This document shows positions 1 to 13,765 of a stretch of 64,000 nt of DNA, piece by piece. Position numbers and translations under genes: made by a program. Origin of the DNA: Epicoccum nigrum. Its lineage: Eukaryota; Ascomycota; Dothideomycetes; Pleosporales; Didymellaceae. The stretch lies in assembly GCA_002116315.1 (NCBI GenBank), contig KZ107839.1, positions 3,146,932-3,210,931 of the forward strand, given 5' to 3'. The notes beneath the pieces are model-generated. The model was given only the letters and a program-made list of their open reading frames with translations. It had not been told where the DNA came from and did no database searches. How positions within the stretch are numbered: the first letter of the stretch is position 1; the number at the start of each line of letters is the position of its first letter.

Positions 1-32
1 GGCTAGAGGGTAGGTAGCTACGTGCTGCTAAT
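1..32 (+). mobile_element. Fot1/pogo family A copy A1, left piece before Copia-1
   Basis: These bases match the inside of the complete Fot1 copies (compare about 21402-21433) and run up to the CTAAT target site at 28-32. The same element resumes at 5428 after Copia-1. The left part of the element lies outside the window. Confidence 0.8.
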
Positions 33-272
33 TGTTAGATTTACGACCATACAAGCTGAGGGCTGGCAATTAATGTAATTGACCTAACAAGACCGAGGCT
101 GGCGTGCGACATAATTGTTACACAAGGGGCTCGGGTGTAACCACACAAGAACAAAAAGGCACCTGTTATCTTAATATAGAACAACAAGATAACACAGGGC
201 AGCACACAATAGAATTTATTAATTATAACCCTAATTTTATTGCACTTATTAAAAGATCTATTAAATCTAACA
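33..272 (+). repeat. 5' LTR of Copia-1
   Basis: This 240-bp repeat matches 5188-5427. The differences are nearly all C/T or G/A transitions (for example TGTTAG versus TGTCAG, and CTAATTTT versus CTGATTTT), with this copy carrying the T/A state more often. That is the RIP signature. Confidence 0.93.
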
Positions 273-3200
273 ATTAAGAGTCTTACTGCTGCTCCTACGA
301 GCACAACTATTAACAAAATAATAACCTAATCTAGTTGCGACGCGACTGTAATCCTATCCAACAGCAGCAGCTAGACAGCATAGTATCGCTAATTCAAAAT
401 TAAGTGCAAAGTGCTAAGCGTGTAGAATCTTGTAGATCTGATTAGCTCTGTAGAGCTAAAACAACGACTAACTCTACTGCTCCTACCTTAAATTGCTAAT
501 TACGAAGCTACTACAACGATTACCCTATCTACAAGTAGCGCGTTAAGCTCCTAAACCCGCAGCAGTACCCTGCTAACTCTATAAGAGCCTTTAACTGTTA
601 CAACAACTCTAACCTGTATAGCAGACTTGACTATACAAGGTTAAGAAGATTACAAAGACGACTAAGAAGATTACAAGATTTAGTTAGAATCGTACAAACT
701 TTAAGAAAGGGAATATTAAGAAGAATATACCTGATATAGACAGTTAATTAATTACATACTTAGGACAGTATTACTGCACCTCTACCTAAGCTGCTGTAAG
801 TTAAGCAAGCTAGTAAGAGAGTGGGTAGTGCTACTTTAAGAAACTGTAGGAATCGACTCCTATAAAGAAAGAATGTTAGCACGTGAGAGATACCACGCTG
901 CACTACAACCTATAAGAGCAGCTAGCTAATAGGAACCTTAGTTAATAGAATACAACTAAGTAGCTACTTAGGCAGAAGCCCTCTAAGTAAGTGAGGTAAG
1001 AAACATTAATAATATAACAACAGACTTCCTAGCAGCTGTCTTAAAGGTCGCCCCTATGTAGGTAACAACCTTTGCTAGTCCTAGTTATAACAGGACTAGC
1101 AATAATAGGAAGAAGATAATAAAACTCTACTAAGATTATATAAACTAATTCTACCCTGTAAAGGGCAAGCAGAAGAGCGCTTTTGCTGCAGGAGAGGCAT
1201 CATATCTTACTAGCAGTGCAACCGACTAGGATACACTTAGGGACGCCTTAGATGTATTAAACAGAGCACTATCTACCTAGTTATAGGGCAATCCTAGCAG
1301 GTCTAGGCAAAAGAGAAAATATAATAGTACACAAGGTACTAAATCTAAGCAGTTCTCTAAGCAGAATCCAGCGGCAGCTAGCGGTGATTGCCCTGCTTGT
1401 AGACAGCGCTACAATTTGTCAGATTGTTACTACGCTTATCTAGAAAAGGCCCCCAAATAGTTCAGACCAAATCAGATAGTAGCTAACCTAGTCGAGTACA
1501 ATCTTAATAAAGACAGTGAGCTGCGAAGGTTAGTAAACAACTGTAGATCTACTAAGACTATAGCACAGCTAAGCAGCTCGTCGCAATTATCACAATCGAC
1601 AGCAACCCCTTAAATTAAGATGTCGTCTTAAACACTAGACCTCCTTGCTAAATAACTACAAGGAAGAGCTGTAGCAAAGGTTAAGGGCAGGCAGGCAATA
1701 GCATGTTTTTATGTTAGCAACTAACAATACCTACTACGAAACTGCTTTATCCTTAATTCTAGAACAACAACGCACATATGCAATAATATTAAGCAGATAA
1801 GAGATCTCTGTGCACTAGTACCTAGAGATTTTATCTAGGCTAGCAATACGCAAGTGTGGATCTAAGGATACGGAACAGTACAAATTACAACTAAAGGTCA
1901 AACTGCTAAGCAAATAATCTAGCTAGAGAACGTTGCCTTCTGCCTAGATATCCTATGCAATCTTGTGTCGTTTAGACTGCTACAACTCCAGGGTATCTAG
2001 TAGGATAACAGAGGAGAGCTGACGATGCTGTGCTGCTAGGACGACTTAATAGTCGCTATACTAACAGAAATGCACCAATAATAGGTAGTTAACCTACAGC
2101 ACGGCTATACCGCCTTCTACATACGTACCAGCTCAAAGACCCTAAGAGCAGTACAGAAGACGAGCGCAACACTATAGCATAAGCAATTAGGGCACTCAGG
2201 ACTGTCAGCAATTAAACACCTTGTCTACTAGTCTTAGGGGGTGAGAATTAAGGGTGTTACTACTGTAGAATGTAACGCATGCAGAAGAGCTAAATTAAGG
2301 CGCTAAATCCGACGCAAACCACGTGTAATTAACAATAGACTAGGAGAATAAATAGCGCTCGACTTCTACAGCTATAAAGAAGGATCTACAAAAGAGAAGA
2401 GCTAAATACTGATAATTAACTAGTACTCTATATATACATAGGACCTCTACTTCAAAGACAATTAACTAGCCAAATTAATTATTCAACTCCTTAGATTATT
2501 TATACAATTCCTTAAGAAATAATTTAACATCTTAGTTAAAGTTATTAAAACTAACAACAAGATCGCTACTGTGAAAGTAGAAGTAGGAAGATAGTGCGCT
2601 ACCTTAGGCATAAAACTTAAGCCTTCAGCACCAGATACTCAAGCACAAAACAGAGGAGCTGAACGCTTAGGGGGTGTAATTAAAGAAAAAGCGCGTGCAA
2701 TGCAACTAGACGCTAACCTGCTATAGGAAATATAGCTAGAGATTACCAAAGCCGCAGTTTATCTGTACAACAGAACGCTAAACTATACTAATTAGTGGCA
2801 GTTACCCTACGCAAGGTTCTTTACACGAGTTGCTGAACTAAATAGGATTGTCCCTAGGTGTTAAAAACTAAATTAGGCATACCTAAAAGCGTATGGTTGC
2901 AAGGCCTTTGTAATAACTAATAATACACACCATAGAAAGTCAAGACTCTAGAGGCTAGATCTGAAGGCATAGGTAGGCTACCTTGTAGGCTACTCATCTA
3001 TAAATATCTATTGCATCTAGATTCCCCCTCTAGGGAGAGTTATTAGCTCGCGAGACGTAGTCTTTAACAAATAATCTGTGTTTAACGGCAAAATAGAGAG
3101 CCTAACAGACAGTCTAATGCATAGTACCCTTAAAGAAATAGCTACATAGGTAAAGACAATAGAACTTCCAGCGCATTAAGCAGAACAACTAGAGACTAAG

Positions 3201-5187
3201 CGATTCTATAAAGACAATACAACAGAAGACAGTATATCTACCTGCAGAACTCTAAGGCGATACAAAGGCAAGGAAGCACTTAAAGCATACCTAACTCCTC
3301 TAGAAACTCTACCTCTAGTCGCGTTCTTAATACAGACTGTAGAGAACGAAGCGAGTAAATAGCAAGCTAACAACTATAGCACATTAACAACAGTACTGTA
3401 GGCAGCTGTATTTATAGCTAGGACCTAGGCAGGGATAATAGGCTAATACTATAGAAAACCTATTAATAAGGCACAGCTGCAAAGAATCCTATTAAGGGGA
3501 GTACAGCTATACTTAAGCTAGCTCCCTCTACTACTAAAAGCATTCTCTAATCTTAAGAACTATCTACTCTACGAGATATTCAAGGAAGCTAAAAAAGTTC
3601 ACCTTGAGAGCTACTGCCAGATGAGATTGTGGGTAGAGGTGCTAACATCGCTAATTAGGAGAGCTGGACATCAGATACTTAACTGTATGTAGGTATACAC
3701 ATACAAACTAGACAAGCACTACTGTCTGCTTAAGTGCAAGGCCTGGCTAGTAGTTAGAGGGGATTAACAGCAAAACATTACCTTACAAGATACCTACGCA
3801 GCTACGCTGGCGAGCCGGTCCTTCTGAATGCTAGCCGCTATTGCAGCTAAAGACGACCTTGAGCTAAAACAGTACAACATTACTAACGCCTTTGTACATG
3901 CAACAGTTAATAGAGAAATCTATATAAAGATACTATACGGCTACTAAAAGCTAGGGACTACCTTAAAGATCTAGAAAGCGTTGTACGGCCTGTAGATATT
4001 ACTACTACTCTAGCAGAAGGAGTTTATAACAGCTCTCTTTTAACTAAAATTTTAGGCAGTGCTGTACGAGCCGTGCTGTATAATAAAGGATAGAATAATT
4101 ATCTTCTTCTATGTAGACGACATTATAATTGCGTACTACAAAACACAGGAGGAGTCTGCTAAACAAATTACTACATCCCTTTAAAAGAAATATACCCTAA
4201 TAGGGGGTAACAACCTATAATAGTTCCTAGGGATTAAAATTATTCGCAACTGACAACAGAAGTTAATCTAACTGTCGTAACAGTCGTATATTAAAAAGAT
4301 AAGCCAACTCGCTAACTAAACAGACTTAAGGCATAATATGCCTATGTCAACAATTAAACAAGTACTAAACAATAGACTTGCCACTGCATTAGAGACAAAT
4401 AGATACTAGTAGAAGATTAGGTCTCTCCTGTTTGCAGCAGTTACTACACAACCTAATATTGCCTTTGCTACTTTAAGGCTAGCTAGATTCCTTGTTAATC
4501 TAAGTCACAAATACTATAAGGCAGCAGATAGAGTGCTGCTATATCTTCACGCCACTAAAACTAAGGCTTTACAGCTTGGCTAGGGAACAGGCCTTGAAGT
4601 GGCCAGCAACGCGTCCTTTGCGGACAACACTATAGATAGGAAGAGCTCACAAGGTTATGTCATTAAGCTCTTTAGAGGACTTATAGCCTAGAGAGCAAGT
4701 AAACAGGATACTGTTACTACGTCTACAACTAAAGCTAAATTACTGGCCCTATCTTAGGTCGCTAAAGAAGCCCTGTACTTAACTAGGCTACTAAAGGAGC
4801 TACAAATTACAGTACCTAGATTAGCGATTAATATTAGCTGCGACAACAAGCAAATAATACGCCTTGTTACTAAGGATGTCGCAAAACTACAAACTAAACT
4901 ACAACACGTGGATATCTACAATTACTAGCTCCAACAAGAGGTCTCTCGCGATAAGATCAAGGTATTATATGTGTCTACTAACCAAATGATTGCCGATGGG
5001 TTGACTAAATCCCTGCCAGCGAACACATAGGAGACCTTCCTCAACCAACTTGGTCTAGTCGAGAGAAGACCAGTACATCTTAAGGAGGTTTAGATAGATA
5101 AGATTAAAGCCTAACTTGAGACCCTCGCATTATCCAAAACTAACTAATTAGTTAGCAGCTTGAGAGATGCTCTAAGCTGAGGGGGTG

Positions 5188-5427
5188 TGTCAGATTCACG
5201 ACTATACAAGCTGAGGGCTGGCAATTAATGTGATTGACCTAACAAGACCGAGGCTGGCGTGCGACATAATTGTTACACAAGGGGCTCGGGTGTAACCACA
5301 CAAGAACAAAAAGGCACCTGTTATCTAAACATAGAACAACAAGATAACACAGGGCAGCACACAACAGAATTCATCAATTATAACCCTGATTTTATTGCAC
5401 TTATTAAAAGATCTATCAAATCTAACA
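5188..5427 (+). repeat. 3' LTR of Copia-1
   Basis: This is the 240-bp partner of 33-272, preceded directly by the polypurine tract. It is less mutated than the 5' LTR (it keeps CAG, GATTC and CATC where the 5' copy has TAG, GATTT and TATT). Confidence 0.93.
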
Positions 5428-6363
5428 CTAATACTTAACAGCTATAAGAGCTATAAGTTGCTTGCCTCCTAGGATCTTTGTAGGAGAGCAAGATAATTAC
5501 CTTGTGCATGCCTGCGCACTTATCTTATATCCTGTAGCTACTTAATGTAGGTTATTTTGCCCCTTAAAGCGGGTATATAGTAAGGAGATTAGAGTCTTAG
5601 TGCTTAACTATATTAGCTAGATTAATAAAAAAGCCTTTATTGCAACCCTTAGGGAGGTACTTAAGAAGGTATTTTTAAAGGCAAATATCCTCTTAAGCTT
5701 TAGAGCAACTAGCTTAGTGCCTAGTAACCTATTAGTAGTACTATTAAAGCTTAATGTTAAGCCTTATATGCTATTACTGCCTCTCTTAGTAAAGCCCTAA
5801 TAGAACCCTAAGACACCTACTAACGTTAATAAGATAGAGGCTCAATTAACGCTGCTTCGTGATTGTATTTAAAGGCACTAAGGATTGTTACTAACTCTAA
5901 TAGTTAAGATTATTAATTAGCTGCAGAGAGGCACTGCAATACGGCTATATAAGTAGATGTTATTAGCAGCCTGAGTACTGCAGCTTAAAGCGTTAAACAA
6001 GGCTGCTTCTAAGCGCAAATCACGCAAAAGGAAGCATATTTAGAAGGGTAGAGACCTATTAAAGGAAGAGGCAGAGGACTTAATTGCCTAATATAATATT
6101 AGGGCATAGGTTAAGGGGGAGACGCGTAAGGGTAGGGCATGAATAGGTGCAGGCAAGAGGGGTAAAAGGCACTGTAAGTGCTGTAGAGAGACTAGGTATA
6201 ACTTGCGCACGTATAAGAAAGATATAGTAGACGTTAGTAATTAATAATATCTACTATAAGTTATAATACAATATTATAGTGTTAAGCAATTGCAGGTAGT
6301 AGGCCTAATAGCTTATTAGGGTACGCTACTCGCCTAGGTGCGCTACTTGTATAGGTTGCATGT
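5428..6363 (+). mobile_element. Fot1/pogo family A copy A1, right part
   Basis: The sequence resumes at the duplicated CTAAT and follows the 3' half of the Fot1 transposase: the end of the DDE region, a basic stretch, and a C-terminal zinc-knuckle block near 6170-6225. It ends in a degraded terminal inverted repeat (…GGTTGCATGT) followed by TA. Its end matches that of copy A5 (about 29935-29997) rather than those of the complete copies, so it belongs to a separate subfamily. It is heavily mutated by RIP and non-functional. Confidence 0.85.
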
Positions 6364-6448
6364 TATTTAAATACTATTTTAAATAACGTAAGTATATAGC
6401 TGTTAGATTTAATAGGTATTTAATTAGTATAAAAAGATAGGTGTAATA
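6364..6448. other. Short AT-rich spacer between transposon pieces
   Basis: No coding potential is visible. Around 6384 there is a 15-bp match to the Fot1-A terminus (ACGTAAGT.TATAGC) after a TA, so this may be the stump of another Fot1 copy. Confidence 0.4.
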
Positions 6449-6599
6449 ACGCTATCTACTACCTTATAGCACACCCTACTAAAATAGCGTACCTTGCTAA
6501 GACTACACCTCTTTTAACTACTACTAACAATGCTGTAACAAATTAATCTTAGATTACTCCCTTATAAAGAGAGGATTAAACTTGCTATTAAAGCTATAA
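6449..6599 (+). mobile_element. Fot1/pogo family B, 5' end fragment
   Basis: This is a RIP-mutated copy of the 5' end of family B. It holds the TIR (ACGCTATCTACTACC…), a leader matching CTCTTTTAACTACTACTAAC, and the first codons of the transposase up to a lysine/alanine-rich stretch. A TA precedes it. It stops exactly where the 206-bp gypsy LTR begins at 6600. Compare the reverse complement of about 32376-32526. Confidence 0.85.
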
Positions 6600-6805
6600 T
6601 GTTATAGGCTAGGCCCTAGATACAAGACTATATACAGAGCAGACCCTACGTACAAGCACATAGGCTACTAAGAGACTAGCTTCTAGCTTAGCACTAGGAT
6701 ATATCTTATACGAGAAGAGGTGTATCCTTTTTTTTCTCTATCTTTCTGCTTCTGTAGTTAGGATAAATGCATACTTGTTAGCAGGCCTCTTTAACCCTTA
6801 ATATA
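6600..6805 (+). repeat. Ty3/gypsy LTR (206 bp), 5' position
   Basis: It is nearly identical in sequence and length to 23654-23859. It begins TGTTATAGG (TACTATAGG in the other copy) and ends TAATATA (TAATACA in the other), in keeping with RIP changes to TG…CA ends. Gypsy gag-like sequence follows, so it occupies the 5' LTR position. Confidence 0.8.
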
Positions 6806-9326
6806 AGCAGAAAGATTATAAATAATACCTTATAATAAGCCTTTATATATACAACTATATAAGGAGAATTATTACACTAGCTACTAAGTAGCTAAGTAAT
6901 ATATAAATAGTAGATACAGTAGTAGTATCTATATAAGCAACAGTAAGACCTATTGCGTAACCTATTAGTAGACAAGCTAATAGCTATAATACAATCCCCA
7001 AAGGCTAACCTAGATAAAATAATAGCTAAGTAAGAAAGGTAACTGTATAAACAGTAATAATTATAGATAAACAAACTTAGGGGGATGCTTAACAACACCT
7101 CTAAAGATGCCTTAGAAAAAACTAGACAAAGTCTCTCCTCTAGCCCTACCTCTTTAAGCAACTACTAAGATTACACTATCTAAAAGGCTAAAAAGCTAAG
7201 GCTTCCTAATATAGAAGTATTTAAGAAGGGATTATATAAGCAATATCTCTAATAGAAGATAAAAGTAAAGGAAAAGCTATATAGGGACTAACTAGCGTAC
7301 CCTAGTAAGAAGGACTAGGTTAACTATATAATCACTTATACAACTAATTAAGCCTTTAATACCCTTACACTAATAGTAACAGGCTTAATAGACAGAACTA
7401 CTTATCTACTTTTAGTTACTATCTAGGCCTACCCTAACAACTTCTTTAAGGACCTAACAGTGAGGGAGAAAGCCTTTAAGTACCTCTATACAACAAAACA
7501 AGGCAAGAACAAGTTTAACACCTACATTCAGAACTTTAAATTAAAACTACAAGAAGCTGCCTTAGACAGAGTAAGCAATGCTTAGAAGATTAACTACCTT
7601 AAGAACAGCCTAAACAGCAAGCTATTAAGAGCCTAGGCTAGATACTAACCCTCTAGACTAGAGATATATAAACAGTTTGTATAGCGCGCTAGGGTAACCT
7701 AGGAGAACTTAAAAGCTGTAAATAGGATTATAAGTAATAACTATTATACCTAGACATATAATAACCTAAGTTCCTAGGAAAAACTATAAAGAAATAGTAA
7801 TAAAATAGAATAGCAGCCTATAGTAGGCACCTATTAGCCTTATACAAGGAGAAGAGAGTACTAAGGCATAGATAAAGAACTATATAAAAGGAGAGCTATA
7901 GGAGCCTACCTAAAGTATAGTAATAAGAGCTATATAGAGTAAAACTGTAAGAAAAAGGCCCCTTTAAGATCATCTACTTATATTAATAAGCTAAAGTTAA
8001 TCCTAAGGACCCCTAAGATAATAGCTATACAACTAGCTAAGGACACCTTATTATTAGAGGAAGAGGGAAAAGAATAGCCCTAGCTAAAAGTTATACACTA
8101 GGGCCTCTATAATAAGTTCCTAAGTCTGTATAGTCTAAATATTTACTACTCTATTAACTAGCTACCACAAAACAAATTTTAATTTATAGAGTTATTAATG
8201 CTACTTTCCTAGCTACTGCTATAATTAATAATAGCTATTATACCTATTACCTACTAAATAAGAAGTCTATATAGAAGATAAACTTACTACGTATTCCTAT
8301 TATACTAATAACTATAGAGGGAGTTAACAACTAGGCAAGCACTATTACTACTATTACAGAATTTACCTTAAATATTAGTGGCGTATAATAACACTATATT
8401 ACTACGTATATTACCCTATTAATGTATAACTATAACATAATTCTTAGAAAAATATAGTTAGAAGATGTTAGTAGTATAATTAACACTAAGGATAGAGTCC
8501 TATCTATAGAACAGTATAATATAGCTATACAAAGCACTAAAGCAACTATACCCCTAGACTACTACTAAGTATCTGTAGTTACCTTCTAGTACTACGTATA
8601 AAAGAGCTAGAAGAAAGAGCTTAAGCTTTAAGTCTTTGCTACTAATATAAAAGACATACAAAAGGCACTAAAACCTAAGACCTAGATAACTAAACAGGAA
8701 GTTAGGTAGTTACTACCTGCCTACCTACATCTGTACACTAACTTATTTGTCCTAAAAGAAGGAAATAAACTACCTCCCTACAAAGGCCTAACAGTAGACT
8801 ATACTATTAAGTTAAATAAGGTAGAAGGGAAAACTCCTAAAGTCCTATACAGCCCCCTCTACACTATATCCTAAGATAAACTCCTAGTCCTACATCATAC
8901 GCTACTAGACTTACTAGAAAAAGGATTTATTAGAGCTAGTAATTCTCTAGCTGCCTTACCTGTACTCTTTATACAAAAGCTAGGGGGCAGATTATAATTC
9001 TATATAGACTATAGGGCTCTTAATACTCTAACTAAGAAAGACAGGTACTCTCCCCCTTTAATTAAGGAGACCTTAAACATAATTAGATAAGCTACCTAGT
9101 ATATAAAACTAGATATTATAGCTGTCTTCTATAAGATTAGGCTAATAGAAGGATAAGAATAGTTAACTGCTTTCTGCATATAATTTAGATCGTACAAGTA
9201 GCTTGTAAAACCTTTTAGACTAGCTAACGCACCTAGTACCTTCTAGAGGTATATTAACTAGGTATTAAGAGAGTTCCTAGACAACCTTGCCTTAGCATAC
9301 TTAGACGATGTGTTAATCTTTACTAA
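6806..9326 (+). mobile_element. Ty3/gypsy internal region: gag, protease, start of RT
   Basis: Read with TAG/TAA as mutated sense codons, about 7440-7760 looks like a Ty3 gag/capsid domain (REKAFKYL motif, then an RxxYQPSR-like stretch). About 8800-9320 is a clear gypsy reverse transcriptase: KVLYSPLY, then LEKGFIRAS, the DYRALNTLTKKDRYSPP motif and the YLDDVLIF active site near 9300. The frame stops at about 9326, where Copia-3 sequence starts without a 5' LTR. The whole piece is RIP-degraded. Confidence 0.82.
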
Positions 9327-12300
9327 AGTAAGACCTCTAGCTAATAATCAAGTAACAAGACAGAGACTAGATTTAACTAGATATAAGCAACAATTAACAG
9401 CCTGCAGAAGAAGCTAAAGGAAGTTAAGTCTAAGTAGAAGTTAAAAAAGGCCTACACTACTAGAGTAGTAGTATTAGGGTTATCTATCAATAAGGATAAG
9501 TATTAGCCTAAGGAAAAATGTTAAGAAGAGACAGCAACCTTCTGCAAAGAGAATATTAGTACTACCTTAGATACTTAGATATTAGACTCTAGTGCAAGCT
9601 CTTATATAACTAATAATCTTAGATTCTTTAGTAAGCCCCTACAGCAAACAGGTTAAACCCTAATTAAGGTTAGTAGAGGTAGACTATACTTAACACAGAG
9701 GGGGACTGTTTAAATTTAAGACAGCAGTAGAAGCTAGATTAAGCTAAAGAATATACTTTACGTACTAGGCTTAGGAGTTAACCTGCTATCTAGGAGGAAG
9801 CTCTATAAGGAGGGGCTAACAGGCTACTTTAATAATAAGAAGATGTATTACTAGAACAGGCTAGAGAATACTATTATTAAAGCTACTAAGAGGAATAGAG
9901 TATACGTCCTAGATTAGATTAAAGCAACCTATAGTAACGTAGGTATGCTAGAGGAGATTACTATAAGCTACGCCCTTAATTACTAAGTAATTAAGGAAGA
10001 GGCTAGTAACTCTAAGCTAGAAGCGTAGGATAAGAACGTAGTAGAAACCTACTAGCTATACTATTGCTACTTTGCCTACCTTAGACTAGCTAAGATTAGT
10101 TTAATCTATAAGATAACTACACACTCTAAGCTAGTTAAAGTAGTTAAGTGTAAGTGTAAGGTCTACTAGGAGACTAAGATAGTTAAGAGGAAGGGGAAGG
10201 TAGCTGACTAAGTAGAAGTACTACTTAAGTAAGTGTTAATTAATACCTGTAGGCCGTTCCCTGCCTTAAGAGAAGGGTATACCTAAGTGCTAGTTATTAA
10301 AGACAACTACACCTAGATGTCTTAGATAATCCTAATTAAAAATAAGAAGGACTGCCCTAAACAGCTCTAGCTCTAGAGGATTAAAGTAGAAAAGTAGTCT
10401 AGGTACAAGCTTAAGGCAGTACGTATTAACAATACAAGTAAGCTCGTAAGGTACTTCTAGAGCCTAGAGCAAGAGCTTAGAATTAAAGTACAGACTACAG
10501 TTCTACACATATTAACCTAGAATAGGCTAGCTAAGAGGGAGAACTAACAGATCTAGGTAGACTTACGCACACTGCTAAAGGATGCTAAGATGCTACCTAA
10601 GTTCTAGGTAGATGCCTGCTAAGCTAGAGTGTATATCTAGAACTGTATTAGAGCAGGGCTTACTGTTAATAATTACTTAATTAGCCCCTACAAGGCATTC
10701 ACAGGCAATATCCCTACTATTAACTACTTCTAAGTATAGGGGTGTAAGGTACACTTATACATAGAGAGGGAGTTGATACTACAAGGATTATAACATAATA
10801 AGTTAATAGACAAGTTAAGAATAGGAGTATTTATTAGCTATATAGGAGATACTAGTAAGCAGTTCTTAGTCTGGGTACCTAACTAAAGGAATATTATAAA
10901 GTTAAGCAACGTTATATTCTATAAGGACTAGCTAGGTAGTAAGATTAACCTAAAATTCTAGAGCTAGCACGCTCCTAGTACAGTCCTAGACTAGAACGCT
11001 AGGGGAAGACTACAGCTAGAAAGAGAGACTAAACCTCTAGGACTACACAAGGAGCTACCTAGCCCTCTGTTGCAGAGGTTAGTAGGAGCTAAGGCAGAGG
11101 CTAGTAACCCTACCTAGAAGCTAACGTTAGTAGGAGCTAACGTCCTAACTACTAACTAGAGTACACAAGCTACTACTTAAGAGGAGAAGCTAGAGTAGGA
11201 AGTACTAGCTAACTAGAAGCTAACTTAGAAGGTTAAGGTAGTTGTACTATTAAACCCTCTAAAGCGAGCTAGAGAGGAAGATCTAGCTAATTAGGATAAT
11301 AAGCAAGCAGCTAAGATACACTAAGCCCTACTAGCACTGCTTACTGCCTTAGGTGTTAATAGTATAGCTAAAGACGAGGTTAAGGATATCTATTAAGAGG
11401 TAGTAGAGCTATTCTAGCTTATAACCTGCAAAGTAGAGATAGTAGAAGCTGCCTTTAGCACTACAGGCAAGGGATCTATACCTATCCTACAGAACTACTA
11501 CAAAGCTATTATAGATTAAGTCTAGGGAGAAGGCTAGAAGGAAGCAATTAATAAAGAGCTAATTGCGCTCGCAATAAACTAGACCTAGGAAGTAGTAACT
11601 CCTCTATTTAGGGCAAACCTAGTTACTAGCAAGTAGGTATTTAACACTAAGTTTAACACTAACGGTTTACTTAACAAACTAAAGGCTAGGCTAGTAGCAA
11701 GAGGCTTCTCCTAGAAGCTTAGGATTAACTACTTCTATACCTTTGTGCTAACTCTACGTTATAATATGCTTTAAGTGTTTATAGCAGTCTATATAATGCT
11801 TAACCTAGAGATACACGCAGCTAATATAAACAATGCCTTTATAGAGTTAGTCTTAAAGGAGGTAATCTATATAAAGGCTCTACCTAGAGTAGATATACCT
11901 GCTAGACAGTGCCTTAAGATTAATTAGAGCCTATATAGCCTAAAGCAGGCAACAAGATATTAGAATAAGACCTGCGTTGTAGAACTACAGAGGCTAGGCT
12001 TTGTTTAGTTAGACTCTAACCTGTGCCTCCTTACTTACCTAGAGTAAGGGATTATTCTCCTAGTCTATGTTAATAATATTCTACTAGGCGCTAAGAAGCT
12101 AGAGAATATTAGATAGTTTATAGAGGAATTTAGCAAGATATTCAAGATTAAGGACCTTAGTAAAGCTAAGAAAATTCTTAGCATACAAATTACCTAAGAT
12201 TAAGCTAAGAGAGTAATTACACTTAATCAAAGCCACTCCGTAAGGGATATCCTAGCAGGATATTAGATAGAACAGGACAAGGCAAAGAAGACTAATATCC

Positions 12301-13388
12301 TAATAAATAGGTATAACTTATTAAGGCTAGTTAAGCCTTCTAACACTAGAACTAATTAATAGGCTTACTAAACGCTTATTAGAAAGCTCTTATATCTATT
12401 AATCCTTATATGGCTAGATATTAGCTTTGCTCTTAGAAGACTAAGCTAGTATCTCTCTAATCCTGCTAAGTTCTACATAATTGCTCTAAAGAAGGTGCTT
12501 AAGTACCTCTAATTAACTATAGACTACAGAATTACCTTTAGTAGAAAGAGCCCTAAAGGCCTAATTAGATACTCTAACTCTAACTTTACCTCTAACTACA
12601 GCAATAGGCTGTCTATCCTAGGCAACATATTTATGCTTAGAGGCGGACTAATCAGCTAGGCAAGTAAGAAGCAGAAGTTAGTCGCTACGTTAACTATAGA
12701 CACTAAGTACATAGCGATATGTAAGGTAAGTAAGCAGTCTTAGTAGCTGTTACTTATACTTAGGGAGATAGGAGCTCTAGAACTAAAAGGCAATTATAAG
12801 TTTAAGCCTATAGTTAAGGAGAAGACTAAGTTTATAACTAGTTCTCTAGTACTTATATAAGGAGATAATTAGACTGCCCTAGGACTTGTTTAAGACGCTT
12901 AGATTACGCTAAGGTTAAAGTATATTAATATAGCATACCACTATTAACAAAACCCAATAAAGAAGAATTAACTAAAGGATAAATTTGTAGGTACTATAGA
13001 GATAGTAGCTAACAGTATAACGAAGCCGCTTCTAAAGACTAGGTTTAATCAATTTCTAGAGCTGCTAGGGATACGATCGATCAGCCTACGTGCCTAAGTA
13101 GGAGTGTTAAGAATAGCAGCTAACTCCGACCTCTAATCAGGAGGTCTAGTATACCTTACTAGAGGTAACTAACTACTAGTACGTGGAGGGAGAGTAACTA
13201 GAGCTACTTTAGGGAGACTAGTAAGAGTGCACGGATGTACAGTACCCCTTAGAAAACTAGACTATTGCATACTATACTAAAATTAATTAACTCTAGAGGT
13301 ATTTACAATACGTCTATTATACACACTTTAATTCTAATTATCTCTAGGCAGCTTCTAATATTAGCAATTTAATTTAACTCTATTAACA
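9327..13388 (+). mobile_element. Copia-3: 5'-truncated Ty1/copia element of a second family
   Basis: The left end is an abrupt junction inside gypsy RT, with no 5' LTR. Then follow gag remnants, a protease with WILDSSASSYI-like sequence (about 9575), a GAG-pre-integrase segment (YKEGLTGYF, about 9810), integrase (about 10080-10900), RT (about 11640-12350, with VARGF and LVYVNNILL, in which the catalytic DD is mutated to NN) and RNase H (about 12560-12990). A 284-bp terminal repeat closes it. The proteins differ clearly from those of Copia-1 and Copia-2. It is degraded by RIP stops. Confidence 0.8.
13105..13388 (+). repeat. Probable 3' LTR of Copia-3
   Basis: It starts TGTTAA and ends TTAACA (inverted ends), directly after the pol reading frame and a purine stretch (TAGGAG). 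Gypsy RT sequence resumes right after it. There is no second copy in the window to confirm it, so the exact ends are inferred. Confidence 0.6.
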
Positions 13389-13765
13389 TATAACTATAAT
13401 ATAATTCTTAGAAAAACTTAGTTAGAGGATATTAGTAGTATAATTAATACTAAGGACAAAGTTCTCTCTATAGAATAGTATAATATAGATATATAAAGTA
13501 CTAAAGTAACTATACCCCTAGACTACTACGAAGTATCTATAGTTACCTTCTAGTACTATATGTAAAAAAGCTAGAAGAAAGAGCTTAAGCTTCAAGTCTT
13601 TGCTGCTAACATAAAAGATATACAAAAGGCACTAAAACCTAAGACCTAGATAACTAAACAGGAAGTTAAATAGTTACCACCTACCTACCTATATCTATAC
13701 GCTAACTTGTTTATCCTAGAATAAGGGAATAGACTATCTCCCTACTAAGGCCTAACAGTAGACTA
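13389..13765 (+). mobile_element. Ty3/gypsy RT-region copy 2, left piece
   Basis: This matches about 8409-8800 (TATAACTATAATATAATTCT onward), so the same gypsy segment is present twice on either side of Copia-3. It is cut at a TA by Fot1 A2 and continues at 15613. Confidence 0.8.

Larger units (their letters stand above)
33..5427 (+). mobile_element. Copia-1: complete Ty1/copia LTR retrotransposon, RIP-degraded
   Basis: Two 240-bp LTRs begin TGT and end ACA, and both outer flanks carry CTAAT (28-32 and 5428-5432), a 5-bp target-site duplication. A purine-rich tract (GCTGAGGGGGTG) lies just before the 3' LTR, which fixes the plus orientation. The interior reads as a copia polyprotein if TAG/TAA are treated as mutated Gln/Trp. 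A gag zinc knuckle lies near 1390-1430 (CPAC...C, its His codon now TAC), followed by a protease region, integrase (about 2160-2850), RT with YVDD (about 4110) and RNase H with the ADNTIDRKSSQGY motif (about 4620-4670). Domain order protease-integrase-RT-RNase H is that of Copia. The element is dead: stops are dense and fit CpA-to-TpA change. Confidence 0.93.

Noticed and set aside
41..316. 91-codon minus-strand frame at the left edge
   Set aside because: It lies antisense in and next to the Copia-1 LTR; the same sequence recurs at 5188-5427 as an LTR.
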